Source of the DNA: Nocardia mexicana NBRC 108244
GTDB lineage: Bacteria; Actinomycetota; Actinomycetes; Mycobacteriales; Mycobacteriaceae
DNA: 64,000 nucleotides
NCBI RefSeq assembly: GCF_001613165.1
Contig: NZ_BDBV01000001.1
Span: forward strand, 238,173-302,172
Direction: 5' to 3'
Positions 35,554-43,659 of this stretch are shown here, piece by piece. Both the position numbers and the translations under genes were made by a program. Under the pieces are notes generated by a model. The model was not told where the DNA came from. It did no database searches and saw only the letters and a list, made by a program, of their open reading frames with translations. Position 1 is the stretch's first letter; each line of letters starts with the position of its first letter.

Positions 35554-36459
35554 ATGAGGAAGACCAGGACAACGGGCGCGCGCGGCCGCCGGTGGCGCGT
35601 CGCCGCCCTCGCGCTCGCCACCACTGCCACGCTCGCCACCGCCACGGTGGCGGTGAGCGGCTGCGGCACCGGCGGGGGCGGATCGGCCGCGGTGACCTAC
35701 GAGGAGGCCAAGACCTCCGGAAAGATCAAGGCCGGTTTCGCGAACGAGGCCCCGTGGTCGTATCTGGACAAGGACGGCCAGCTGACCGGGTACGCCCCCG
35801 ATGTGGCGCGGGCGGTGCTGAAGAACCTCGGGATCGATGAAATCGAGGGCGTGGTCACCGATTTCGACGGTCTCATCGACGGTGTGCGGGCCAACCACTA
35901 CGCGTTCGTCGCCGCGGGTATGTCCATCAAACCCAAGCGCTGCGAGAATTCCGATTTCGCCGATCCCGATTTCCAGGTGGGCTCGTCGTTCATGGTGCCC
36001 AAGGGCAACCCGAAGCACATCGAGAAGTTCACCGACATCCCCGGCTCCGGAGTGAAGATCGCGACCCTCGGCGGTGCGGTCGAGAACGGCTTCGCCGAGC
36101 AGGCGGGCGTCCCGGGCAATCAGATCGAGCCGATGGCCAAGCAGGACGACATCCTGCGCGCGGTGCGCAACGGCGACGTCTACGGCGCGGCGCTGCTGGA
36201 TGTGACCGCCAAGTGGCTGCTGAAGAACAATCCGGACGCCGAGCTCGAGGTGACGCCGACGATCCAGGCCTCCGACAAGCCCGAGGTGGGCACCTTCAAC
36301 TTCCGCAAGGGCGACACCCAGTTCCGCGACGACTTCAACCGCGAACTGCGCAAGCTGCACGAGAGCGGGGAATGGCTGCGGATCGTCGAGAAGTACGGGC
36401 TGACCAAGGCGAACGAGCCGCTGCCGACGATGACCACCGCGCAGTATTGCCAGCCCTGA
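35554..36459 (+). CDS. ehuB: Ectoine/amino-acid-type ABC transporter substrate-binding lipoprotein
   Basis: 301 residues from the ATG at 35554, with GAAGGAG six bases upstream. The signal peptide ends in a lipobox, VAVSGC, with the Cys as lipidation site. GFANEAPWSYLDKDGQLTGY, DVARAVLKNLGIDEIEGVVT and FVAAGMSIKPKRC match EhuB proteins, which bind ectoine and hydroxyectoine; polar amino acid binding is the alternative. It heads an operon encoding two permeases and an ATPase in the standard ehuBCDA order. Upstream, GGGCGC and GCGCCC frame a possible operator or leader hairpin (about 35489-35513). Confidence 0.85.
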   Translation: MRKTRTTGARGRRWRVAALALATTATLATATVAVSGCGTGGGGSAAVTYEEAKTSGKIKAGFANEAPWSYLDKDGQLTGYAPDVARAVLKNLGIDEIEGVVTDFDGLIDGVRANHYAFVAAGMSIKPKRCENSDFADPDFQVGSSFMVPKGNPKHIEKFTDIPGSGVKIATLGGAVENGFAEQAGVPGNQIEPMAKQDDILRAVRNGDVYGAALLDVTAKWLLKNNPDAELEVTPTIQASDKPEVGTFNFRKGDTQFRDDFNRELRKLHESGEWLRIVEKYGLTKANEPLPTMTTAQYCQP

Positions 36460-36463
36460 GCCA

Positions 36464-37189
36464 GTGTCCGAGAATTTCGACACCTATCTGGAACGGATAG
36501 CGGCGGGACTGCCGTTCACGATCTGGGCGACGGTCGGCGGCATCGCGCTGACCGTCGTGCTGTCGTTCGCCGCCGGTGTCGCGATGCTGTCGCGGTGGCG
36601 GACGGCGCGCGCGGTGGCCCGGGTGTACGTGGAGAGTTTCCGCGGCAGTTCCGAAGTGGTCCAGTTGTTCTTCTTCGCGGTGGCCGTGCCGATCTTTCTG
36701 GGCATCCGGCTGGGCGCGACCGCCCAGAGCCTGCTGGTGATCGGCATCATCGTGCTCGGCCTCAACCATGGCGCGTATGGTGCCGAAATCGTCCGTGGCG
36801 CAATAAATTCCGTTCCACAGGCTCAGGTCGAGGGTGCGATCGCGCTGAATCTCTCGGCACCGCAACGGCTATGGCGAGTGATACTGCCGCAGGCGACGGT
36901 CGAGATGCTGCCGTCGTTCAACAACCTGTTCATCCAGCTGATGAAGGCCACCGCGATCCTGAGCTTCATCGCGGTGCCGGAGATCTTCAAGAAGGCCGAC
37001 GAATTGCGGGCCGTCCCGGCCTTCGCGCGTGAGCTGGGGCTGATCTACGCCATGGAACTGGTGATCTATCTGGTGCTCGCGGTCCTCATCACGATCGTCA
37101 TGCGGGCGCTCGAACGGCTGGCCGCGCGGCGGGTGGGCCGCGCGCCTCGGCAGCGTCGCAGCCGATTGTCGATGACGGTGGGTGCCTGA
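36464..37189 (+). CDS. ehuC: ABC transporter permease, ectoine type
   Basis: 241 residues, GTG start four bases after the ehuB stop codon. It has the HisMQ-type permease core: GLPFTIWATVGGIALTVVLS, SFRGSSEVVQLFFFAVAVPI, LNHGAYGAEIVRGAINSVPQ (EAA-like loop GAEIVRGAINSVPQAQVEGA) and QLMKATAILSFIAVPEIF. Five membrane segments are expected. It pairs with the next permease to form the membrane channel of the importer. Confidence 0.88.
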   Translation: MSENFDTYLERIAAGLPFTIWATVGGIALTVVLSFAAGVAMLSRWRTARAVARVYVESFRGSSEVVQLFFFAVAVPIFLGIRLGATAQSLLVIGIIVLGLNHGAYGAEIVRGAINSVPQAQVEGAIALNLSAPQRLWRVILPQATVEMLPSFNNLFIQLMKATAILSFIAVPEIFKKADELRAVPAFARELGLIYAMELVIYLVLAVLITIVMRALERLAARRVGRAPRQRRSRLSMTVGA

Positions 37190-37866
37190 TGCAGAAGTGG
37201 AGCTGGGACAGGTTCTTCGACGCCTTCCCCTATATCTGGGACGGCCTGCTGGTCACGATCGAGTTCACGCTGCTCGGCTCGCTGGTCGCCTACGTGCTGG
37301 GGCTGCTGTTTGCCGTGATCCGCCGGATGCGCATTCCGGTGCTCGACCAAATACTCTGGGCCTTCATCGAATTCGTGCGCAGCACCCCGCTGCTGGTGCA
37401 GATCTTCGTGCTGTACTGGGTGGTTCGCCCCGACCTGCTGGGCGGACTGGATACCGACACCCAGCGGTTGATCGTGGGCGTCACCGCGCTCGGCGTGCAT
37501 TACGCGTGCTACACCGCCGAGGTGTACCGGGCGGGCATCGATGCGGTACCCGCGGCCCAGTGGGAGGCCGCGCGGGCGCTGAGCCTGCCCCGCGGCCGAA
37601 CCTGGACGGATGTGATTCTGCCGCAGGCGGTTCCGCGCGTACTGCCGGCGCTGGGCAACTACACCATCGCGATGTTCAAGGAGGTGCCGCTGCTGTCGGC
37701 GATCGTCGTGCTCGACATGGTCTACCAGGTCAAGACCGAGTACGCGGCAGATACCGGCGGCGCCGGACCGGAGGCCTGGCTGGCCGTCGGCCTCACCTTC
37801 TTCGCCCTGAGCTATCCCTGCTCACTACTGGTACGAAAGTTGGAACATCGTGTCGGAACTGTCTGA
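37189..37866 (+). CDS. ehuD: ABC transporter permease, ectoine type
   Basis: 225 residues. The ATG shares its A with the ehuC stop codon (TGATG). Core stretches are DGLLVTIEFTLLGSLVAYVL, EFVRSTPLLVQIFVLYWV, ACYTAEVYRAGIDAVPAAQW (EAA loop) and MFKEVPLLSAIVVLDMVY, all typical of polar amino acid/ectoine permeases. Five membrane segments are expected. Its 3' end overlaps the ATPase gene by 17 bases, so all four genes are coupled. Confidence 0.89.
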   Translation: MQKWSWDRFFDAFPYIWDGLLVTIEFTLLGSLVAYVLGLLFAVIRRMRIPVLDQILWAFIEFVRSTPLLVQIFVLYWVVRPDLLGGLDTDTQRLIVGVTALGVHYACYTAEVYRAGIDAVPAAQWEAARALSLPRGRTWTDVILPQAVPRVLPALGNYTIAMFKEVPLLSAIVVLDMVYQVKTEYAADTGGAGPEAWLAVGLTFFALSYPCSLLVRKLEHRVGTV

Positions 37867-38674
37867 AAGCCCGGCCGTCGAGCCGGCCAACGGCGACACG
37901 GCCACCCCGATCATCCGCTTCACGGAGGTGGTGAAGCGGTACGGCTCGAACACCGTGCTCGACAATCTCGACTTCGCGGTCGCCCCAGGCGAATTCGTCA
38001 CGCTGATCGGCCCCTCCGGATCCGGCAAGACGACGATTCTGCGGCTGCTGATGACCATCGAGCGGGTCACCTCCGGCACCATCGAGGTGGCCGGAGATTA
38101 TCTGACCCACATGCGCAAGGGCGAGCGCCTGGTACCGGCCGACGAGGCGCACCTGCGCCGGGTGCGCCGCCGCATCGGGATGGTGTTCCAGCAGTTCAAC
38201 CTGTTCCCGAACATGAACGTGCTGCGCAACGTCACGGAGGGCCCGGTGCGCAGCCTCGGCAAGCCGAAGGCCGAGGCCGAGGCGCGCGCCCGCGACCTGC
38301 TGGAGCTGGTGGGCCTGTCGGACAAGCTGAAGGCCCGGCCCACGCAGCTGTCCGGCGGCCAGCAGCAGCGGGTGGCGATCGCCCGGGCGCTGGCGATGGA
38401 CCCGTCGGTGCTCCTGCTGGACGAGGTGACCTCCGCACTGGACCCGGAGCTGGTCAGCGGCATGCTGCACCTGCTCAAGGACATCGCGGCCACCACCGAC
38501 ATCACCTTTCTGTGCGTCACCCACGAGATGCAGTTCGCCCGCGACGTCTCCGACCGGGTGATGATGTTCGACAGCGGCCGCGTCATCGAACAGGGCGATC
38601 CGGAGCGGATCTTCACCGCCCCGCAGCACCAGCGCACCCAGGACTTCCTGCGAGCGGTACTGGACCGGCCGTAG
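37850..38674 (+). CDS. ehuA: ABC transporter ATPase, ectoine/polar amino acid type
   Basis: 274 residues, GTG start inside the end of ehuD. Walker A is GPSGSGKTT, the Q-loop is VFQQFNLFPNMNVL, the signature is LSGGQQQR, Walker B is VLLLDEVTSALD, and the H-loop is CVTHEM. The length and the YGSNTVLDNLDFAVAPGEFV opening match GlnQ/EhuA ATPases. It powers import by the two permeases with the EhuB lipoprotein, probably of compatible solutes under osmotic stress. Confidence 0.92.
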   Translation: MSELSESPAVEPANGDTATPIIRFTEVVKRYGSNTVLDNLDFAVAPGEFVTLIGPSGSGKTTILRLLMTIERVTSGTIEVAGDYLTHMRKGERLVPADEAHLRRVRRRIGMVFQQFNLFPNMNVLRNVTEGPVRSLGKPKAEAEARARDLLELVGLSDKLKARPTQLSGGQQQRVAIARALAMDPSVLLLDEVTSALDPELVSGMLHLLKDIAATTDITFLCVTHEMQFARDVSDRVMMFDSGRVIEQGDPERIFTAPQHQRTQDFLRAVLDRP

Positions 38675-38728
38675 GTCGACTGCGGGCACGCCGGACGACT
38701 CCCGGTCGGCACGGGCGCCTGGTCGGGC

Positions 38729-39349
38729 ATGATCGACTGCATGGGCGACACAGATTCTCGGCTGGTGCTGCTGCGGCACGGCGAAACGGAGTGGTCGAAG
38801 GCGCGCAAGCACACCGGGCGGACCGATGTGCCCCTCACCCCGCTCGGCGAGGAGCAGGCGCGCGCGGCAGGCCGTCTGCTGGGCGAGTTGAAGCTGCGGG
38901 ATCCACTGGTTCTGACCAGTCCCAAGCAGCGCGCCGTGCGCACGGCGGAACTGGCCGGGCTGATCGGCGCGGCGGTCGACGACGACCTGGTCGAATGGGA
39001 CTACGGGGACTATGAGGGCATCACCACGCCCGAGATCCAGCAGACCGCGCCGGGCTGGACCATCTTCACCGGTGACGTCCCCGGCGGCGAATCCCTGGAC
39101 CAGGTGCAGTCCCGCGCCGACCGGGTGTTGGCCACGGTCGAACCGGCGCTGCGCAGCCGCGACGTGGTGCTGGTCGGGCACGGGCACTTCTCGCGCGCGC
39201 TGATCGCCCGCTGGGTCGAATTCGGCGTCCGCGAGGGACGACGCTTCTTCATGTCCACCGGCGGGGTCACCCTGCTGGGCCACGATCACCAGGCCCGCAC
39301 CGTGCTGTCGCACAACCTGGTTCCCACTCTCGACGGAGGTGCCCGATGA
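38729..39349 (+). CDS. gpm2: Histidine phosphatase / phosphoglycerate mutase-like acid phosphatase (Rv3214-like)
   Basis: 206 residues; the ATG at 38741 is an equally good start and gives MGDTDSRLVLLRHGE. LLRHGETEWS carries the phosphohistidine, the second Arg is in KHTGRTDVPLT, EWDYGDYEGITTPEI has the proton donor Glu, and GHGHFSRALIARW the second His. The M. tuberculosis relative (Rv3214, named gpm2/entD) was characterised as an acid phosphatase with little mutase activity, and EWDYGxYEG is shared. Cytosolic. It overlaps the acetyltransferase gene by four bases. Confidence 0.9.
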   Translation: MIDCMGDTDSRLVLLRHGETEWSKARKHTGRTDVPLTPLGEEQARAAGRLLGELKLRDPLVLTSPKQRAVRTAELAGLIGAAVDDDLVEWDYGDYEGITTPEIQQTAPGWTIFTGDVPGGESLDQVQSRADRVLATVEPALRSRDVVLVGHGHFSRALIARWVEFGVREGRRFFMSTGGVTLLGHDHQARTVLSHNLVPTLDGGAR

Positions 39350-39822
39350 TCCGCCGCGCCGAACCTCGCGACATACCCGCCCTCGTCGAGCTCGTCTACG
39401 ACCTCGCCGAATACGAGAAGTCCCGAGACCAGTGCCACCTCACCGCCGAGCAGCTGCACGCCGCACTGTTCGGGCCGGACCCGGCGCTGTTCGCCCATGT
39501 GGCACAGGACGATTCGAGCGGCGCGGTGCTGGGCTGCGCGATCTGGTTCCTGAACTACTCGACCTGGACCGGCACCCACGGCATCTACCTGGAGGACCTG
39601 TTCGTCAAGCCGGAGGCGCGCGGCCTCGGCCTGGGCAAGGCCCTGCTCACCGAACTCGCCCGCGAGGCCGTCACCCGTGGCTACCAGCGCGTCGACTGGG
39701 CCGTCCTGAACTGGAACACCCCCTCGATCGACTTCTACAAGTCGATCGGCGCCGAACCCCAGACCGAATGGACCGGCTACCGCCTCGACGGCGACGCCCT
39801 GACCGAACTCGGCGGAGACTGA
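39346..39822 (+). CDS. GNAT N-acetyltransferase, diamine acetyltransferase-like (Rv3216-like)
   Basis: 158 residues, ATGA overlap with the phosphatase gene. The acetyl-CoA loop is VKPEARGLGLGKALL; before it WFLNYSTWTGTHGIYLEDLF and after it VDWAVLNWNTPSIDFYKSIGA match spermidine/spermine-type (SSAT) acetyltransferases almost motif by motif. It likely acetylates polyamines, thialysine or a related amine with acetyl-CoA in the cytosol. Substrate choice cannot be read. Confidence 0.9.
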   Translation: MIRRAEPRDIPALVELVYDLAEYEKSRDQCHLTAEQLHAALFGPDPALFAHVAQDDSSGAVLGCAIWFLNYSTWTGTHGIYLEDLFVKPEARGLGLGKALLTELAREAVTRGYQRVDWAVLNWNTPSIDFYKSIGAEPQTEWTGYRLDGDALTELGGD

Positions 39823-39938
39823 GCAAGCCGGGGCCGAACATTGTTGCGCGGCGCTCGATTTCGCTGAAACGAATTCGACAGGATCGGCGATAGGGTCGGG
39901 GTCCGAAGTACGCAACGAGGGGCGCGCAGGGAGATCAG

Positions 39939-41450
39939 ATGCGGACACGGTGGATTCGTTGGCTCGTACTGGGATTCGTGCTCGCGACCGCGATGCAAGC
40001 GGTACCGGCGGCCGCGGAACCGGGTGCCGACGCCCCCGCCGGTTCGGAGCGCTTCTACACCCAGCGTGTGGACTGGAAGCCCTGCAACGACACGGTTCTC
40101 GACGAAGCGGGGGCCGAATGCGCGGGCATCGTCGTACCGCTCGACTACCGGCGTCCGGACGCGCGAACCCTGACCGTCGCGATCTCGCGGATCCGGGCCA
40201 CGGAGCCCGACGGCCCGCACCGGATCATGCTGACCAATCCCGGCGGTCCCGGCGGTCCGGGGCTGCGGATGATCACCACCGTCCGGGACCGGCTCACGCC
40301 CGAGGTGCGCGCCGGATACGACCTGATCGGCATGGACCCGCGCGGCGTCGGCCGGTCGGACCGGGTGAATTGCGCCCTGCCGCTGCCGACCATGTTGTTC
40401 TCCGCCGGATTCGACGCCTTCGGCCTGGCGCGCGACACCACCCTGGCGGCCGCGTTCGCCGCCTCGTGCCTGGCGCCGGATCCCGAGAAGGCTCGCAATA
40501 TCAACACCCGCAACACCGCCCGGGACATGGATGTCATCCGGGGCGCGCTCGGTGCGCGCGAGCTGAACTACTTCGGCGGCTCCTACGGCGCCTACCTGGC
40601 CTCGGTGTACATCCAGATGTTCCCGCGGCGCAGCGACCGGATGGTGCTGGACAGTGCCGTCGACTCGGATCGCTACTGGCTCGGCATGTACCAGGACATG
40701 GGTCCCGCCAACGAGGCCGCTCTCGACGACTGGGCGGCCTGGGCGGCCACACGCGACGGCGAATACCACTTCGGCGCCGATGCCCCGCAGGTCCGGGCCT
40801 TCGTCGAGGACGTGATCCGCGGGGCCGCGAGCCGTCCCGTCGCCCGTGACCTCTTCCTCATCGATGAGCACACGGTGCCGATGATGCTGTTCGCACTGCT
40901 CCTGAATCCGCGATTCAACGCCGACCTCGCCGAGGTCGTGCGGATCGTGTCCGACGCCGTAACCGGCCTGCCCTTCGACCTGGAGCGGCTGAAGCAGAAG
41001 ATCAGCGGCGCCAACCCGACGGAGCCCTCGGGCCTGGCCGCGGTCATGTGCGGCGACAAGCCCGCACCCCGTGATCCGTCGTGGTACCACCGCAATATCG
41101 AGGCCGCGCGGCCGGCCCAGCCGGTGTTCGGCGCGTTCGCCAACAACATCACCGCCTGCGCGTACTGGCCGGAACCGGTCGAGCCCGCCACGGAGATCGC
41201 CAACTCCACACCGGCGCTGATCCTGCAGGCGACCGGCGACCCTCGCACCGCCTACCGGAGCGGCGTCGCGCTGCACCGGAAGCTGTCGGCCTCGCGCCTG
41301 GTCACCCTGGACGGCACCCGCATCCACGGCGCCTTCCGCGTCGGCCTGAGCCCCTGCGTGAGCGACATCGTCAACACGTACTTCCGGGACGGCACCCTGC
41401 CGACCGCCGACGTCACCTGCCGACCCGACCCGAGCTACTTCACGGGGTGA
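39939..41450 (+). CDS. Secreted TAP-like alpha/beta hydrolase (tripeptidyl aminopeptidase family)
   Basis: 503 residues from an ATG with AGGGAGAT upstream. The Sec signal RWLVLGFVLATAMQAVPAAA leads to an extracytoplasmic enzyme. MLTNPGGPGGPGLRM is the oxyanion-region signature of this family, YFGGSYGAYLAS holds the nucleophile Ser, LQATGDPRTAY the Asp and GTRIHGAF the His, within the C-terminal TAP-like domain. It probably cleaves short peptides or esters outside the cell; related mycobacterial proteins are lipases/peptidases of the CaeA/Hip1 type. It is not part of the M. tuberculosis gene order I recall here. Confidence 0.9.
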   Translation: MRTRWIRWLVLGFVLATAMQAVPAAAEPGADAPAGSERFYTQRVDWKPCNDTVLDEAGAECAGIVVPLDYRRPDARTLTVAISRIRATEPDGPHRIMLTNPGGPGGPGLRMITTVRDRLTPEVRAGYDLIGMDPRGVGRSDRVNCALPLPTMLFSAGFDAFGLARDTTLAAAFAASCLAPDPEKARNINTRNTARDMDVIRGALGARELNYFGGSYGAYLASVYIQMFPRRSDRMVLDSAVDSDRYWLGMYQDMGPANEAALDDWAAWAATRDGEYHFGADAPQVRAFVEDVIRGAASRPVARDLFLIDEHTVPMMLFALLLNPRFNADLAEVVRIVSDAVTGLPFDLERLKQKISGANPTEPSGLAAVMCGDKPAPRDPSWYHRNIEAARPAQPVFGAFANNITACAYWPEPVEPATEIANSTPALILQATGDPRTAYRSGVALHRKLSASRLVTLDGTRIHGAFRVGLSPCVSDIVNTYFRDGTLPTADVTCRPDPSYFTG

Positions 41451-41549
41451 CCCGGCCATCTCACCGCCCTAGCGGCTGACACCCACCCCGAACATGGACG
41501 ATTGACCAATAGTCGCTCTGTGGGGCGTTCGGGGCCCGGAACGGCGGTG

Positions 41550-41987
41550 CTACTCGCCGGTGTCGTAGACCTCGGCGGCCCAGCGCGTCGACGGCGGGGA
41601 GAACAACAATCCCAGCGTGACGAGCGCGACCAGACCCAGCGGGATGCCGAACTGCGGCTGGCCGCCGATCATGTACCACGACACCGGCAGCAGCAGGATC
41701 TGCGCGATCACCACGATGGCGCGCCCCCAGCGCCGCCCCCGCAGCAGCCCGATACCCGCCGCCAGCACCGCCCCGCCCAGGATCACGAACCAGGCCGCGG
41801 TGCCGTAGGCACTGGTCAGGCTCTGATCGGCGCCGGTCAGCCCGCGCACCACCAGCACGATCGCCACGATCACGCCGATGCCGCCCTCGAGCGCCGCCAG
41901 CGCGCCGGCCGCCCGCACCGTCGACGGCACCCGCTCCGGTGCCGTACCTTCGCCCGCCGCGCCGTCGTCCGCGTTCCGCTTCGCCAC
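41550..41987 (-). CDS. Small integral membrane protein (Rv3217c-like)
   Basis: 145 residues, GTG start, with TAGGCT six bases upstream (leaderless). Four membrane segments are visible: ALAALEGGIGVIVAIVLVV, AAWFVILGGAVLAAGIGLL, AIVVIAQILLLPVSWYMI and GIPLGLVALVTLGLLF. A charged N-terminus (KRNADDGAAGE) is likely cytoplasmic. No catalytic motif is seen. It is divergent from the diacylglycerol kinase gene, and both use the same -10 element. Confidence 0.87.
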   Translation of the reverse strand: MAKRNADDGAAGEGTAPERVPSTVRAAGALAALEGGIGVIVAIVLVVRGLTGADQSLTSAYGTAAWFVILGGAVLAAGIGLLRGRRWGRAIVVIAQILLLPVSWYMIGGQPQFGIPLGLVALVTLGLLFSPPSTRWAAEVYDTGE

Positions 41988-41993
41988 CCCGCC

Positions 41994-41999
41994 AGCCTA
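41994..41999 (-). promoter_or_regulatory. -10 element of the small membrane protein gene (leaderless)
   Basis: TAGGCT on the minus strand, six bases (GGCGGG), then GTG at 41987. Mirror arrangement with the next promoter. Confidence 0.55.
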
Positions 42000-42049
42000 G
42001 AACCGTCGATTCTCTTGTCCCCGTCGCGGTGTCGACGGCGGTGTCTCAG

Positions 42050-42055
42050 TAGGCT
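42050..42055 (+). promoter_or_regulatory. -10 element of the diacylglycerol kinase gene (leaderless)
   Basis: TAGGCT, six bases (GCTTAC), then GTG at 42062. The same hexamer and spacing as the divergent promoter 50 bases away. Confidence 0.55.
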
Positions 42056-42061
42056 GCTTAC

Positions 42062-43021
42062 GTGCGGACGCTGCTGATCGTGAATCCGAATGCCACCTCG
42101 ACGACACCGGCCACCCGCGATCTGCTCGCCCACGCGCTGGAGAGCCGGACCCAGCTGATCGTCGCGCACACCCAGCACCGCGGTCACGCGGCCGAACTCG
42201 CGCAGTGGGCGGCCACCAACGAGATGGATCTGATCGTGGTGCACGGCGGGGACGGCACCGTCAACGAGACCATCAACGGCTTCCTGCCGCTGCCGCAGGT
42301 CGCCGACGGGCAGGCGTGGATCCCCCGGCTGGGCGTGATTCCCGGTGGCTCCGCCAATGTGTTCGCGCGGTCGCTCGGCATCAAACCGGACCCGGTCGCC
42401 GCCACCAACCAGCTCATCGATCTGCTGTCGGTGGAGAAGGACCGGCGCATCGGCCTGGCCATCGCCGACGACCGCTGGTTCACCTTCTCCGCCGGCGTCG
42501 GCCTGGACGCGGACGTGTGCGAGGCCATCGATCACAGCCGCGCCAACGGACACGCCGCGACACCGGCCCGTTATCTGCGCACCACGGTCCGCCAGTTCTT
42601 TCGAGCCAAACGCCGGGAGCCGTCGGTCACCGTGCGCATTCCCGGACACGATCCGGTCACCGGAGTGCATTACGCATTCGTGACCAATGCCAGCCCCTGG
42701 ACTTACCTCGACGCCACGCCGGTGGTCACCAATCCCGAGACGAGTTTCGAAACCGGTCTCGGGGTGTTTGCCATGCAGACCATGCGGGTACTGCCCACAC
42801 TGTGGGTCGCTCGGCAACTACTGGCCACCGATGGAAACCCCAAGTCGCGCAATTTGTTTCGCGCCGACGATGTGCCGTCGGTACGCATCGAGGCCACCGA
42901 GCCGATCGGCCTGCAAATCGATGGCGACTTCATCGGCCGCCGGGAAGTGGTGGATTTCACCTCGATCCCGGAGGTGCTCGAGGTGATCGCTCCACGACCC
43001 GAATCGGGCCGACACAACTAG
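42062..43021 (+). CDS. Diacylglycerol kinase-family lipid kinase (Rv3218-like)
   Basis: 319 residues. LLIVNPNATS at the start and VVHGGDGTVNETINGFL (GGDGT nucleotide loop) are the DAGK catalytic signature; GVIPGGSANVFARSLGI follows as in YegS/DgkB-like kinases. The C-terminal half is the beta-sandwich domain ending in LQIDGDFIGRREVVDFTSIP. It phosphorylates diacylglycerol, a sphingoid base or a related lipid at the membrane. It precedes whiB1, in the M. tuberculosis order. Confidence 0.92.
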   Translation: MRTLLIVNPNATSTTPATRDLLAHALESRTQLIVAHTQHRGHAAELAQWAATNEMDLIVVHGGDGTVNETINGFLPLPQVADGQAWIPRLGVIPGGSANVFARSLGIKPDPVAATNQLIDLLSVEKDRRIGLAIADDRWFTFSAGVGLDADVCEAIDHSRANGHAATPARYLRTTVRQFFRAKRREPSVTVRIPGHDPVTGVHYAFVTNASPWTYLDATPVVTNPETSFETGLGVFAMQTMRVLPTLWVARQLLATDGNPKSRNLFRADDVPSVRIEATEPIGLQIDGDFIGRREVVDFTSIPEVLEVIAPRPESGRHN

Positions 43022-43152
43022 AGAAACATCGCAGTTGTGCTGCGAAAACCGGTTCGAGCGAGTACAAAGGACTCGGCAGGCCCCCGATGTAGGGGTCTTA
43101 CAGCGTGAGCTTCCCCACGGTGCACCACAAAGCTATTGACATCTACGGTGTT

Positions 43153-43168
43153 CGTGAAAGCATTCACA
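43153..43168 (+). promoter_or_regulatory. CRP-type binding site upstream of whiB1
   Basis: CGTGA-AAGCAT-TCACA matches the CRP consensus TGTGA-N6-TCACA with one mismatch. It lies about 90-105 bases before the whiB1 ATG, and a TTGACA (43136-43141) is just upstream. The M. tuberculosis whiB1 promoter is known to be controlled by the cAMP receptor protein Rv3676. Confidence 0.65.
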
Positions 43169-43256
43169 AGCAACCGTGCGGAAACATTCGAGTCGCACAA
43201 GTGAACGGACCACAAACCCGAGGCGCACCGGTGCGCCCAGCAAAGGAGCAGAGAGA

Positions 43257-43511
43257 ATGGACTGGCGCCACACTGCCATCTGTCGCGACGAGGACCCCGA
43301 GCTGTTCTTCCCGGTCGGTAACAGCGGTCCCGCACTCGCGCAGATTGCTGATGCCAAGCTGGTGTGCGCCCGCTGCCCCGTAACCGCCGAATGCCTCTCC
43401 TGGGCCCTGAAGTCCGGGCAGGACGCCGGCGTGTGGGGCGGTATGAGCGAAGACGAGCGTCGGGCGCTGAAGCGTCGCAACGCCCGCACCCGCACCCGCA
43501 GCGTCGTCTGA
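43257..43511 (+). CDS. whiB1: Iron-sulfur transcription factor WhiB1
   Basis: 84 residues from the ATG at 43257 with AAAGGAG upstream. The four cluster ligands are Cys9, Cys37, Cys40 and Cys46 (CxxC in VCARCP), the G[VI]WGG turn is GVWGGMSEDER, and a basic C-terminus (KRRNARTRTR) binds DNA. Length and sequence match WhiB1, the essential nitric-oxide-responsive [4Fe-4S] protein that binds SigA and its own promoter. A CRP-type site upstream suggests cAMP control, as known in M. tuberculosis. A strong terminator follows. Confidence 0.96.
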   Translation: MDWRHTAICRDEDPELFFPVGNSGPALAQIADAKLVCARCPVTAECLSWALKSGQDAGVWGGMSEDERRALKRRNARTRTRSVV

Positions 43512-43571
43512 CGTCGCTGCGCGTTACGGCCAACGCGATACCCGCACAGCCCGGCCCGTAACGCATTTTTC

Positions 43572-43598
43572 AGCCCGGCACCTCCGAGGTGCCGGGCT
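43572..43598. terminator. Intrinsic terminator after whiB1
   Basis: AGCCCGGCACCT pairs perfectly with AGGTGCCGGGCT around CCG. A T-run precedes it on the left (AAAAA on the minus strand), so it may also end the pdtaS transcript from the other side. Confidence 0.85.
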
Positions 43599-43659
43599 TC
43601 ATTGTTTCTTGTCCACCCCGGCGTGCTCACTCCCCATCCCCGGCGCGCTTTTGCCGGGG

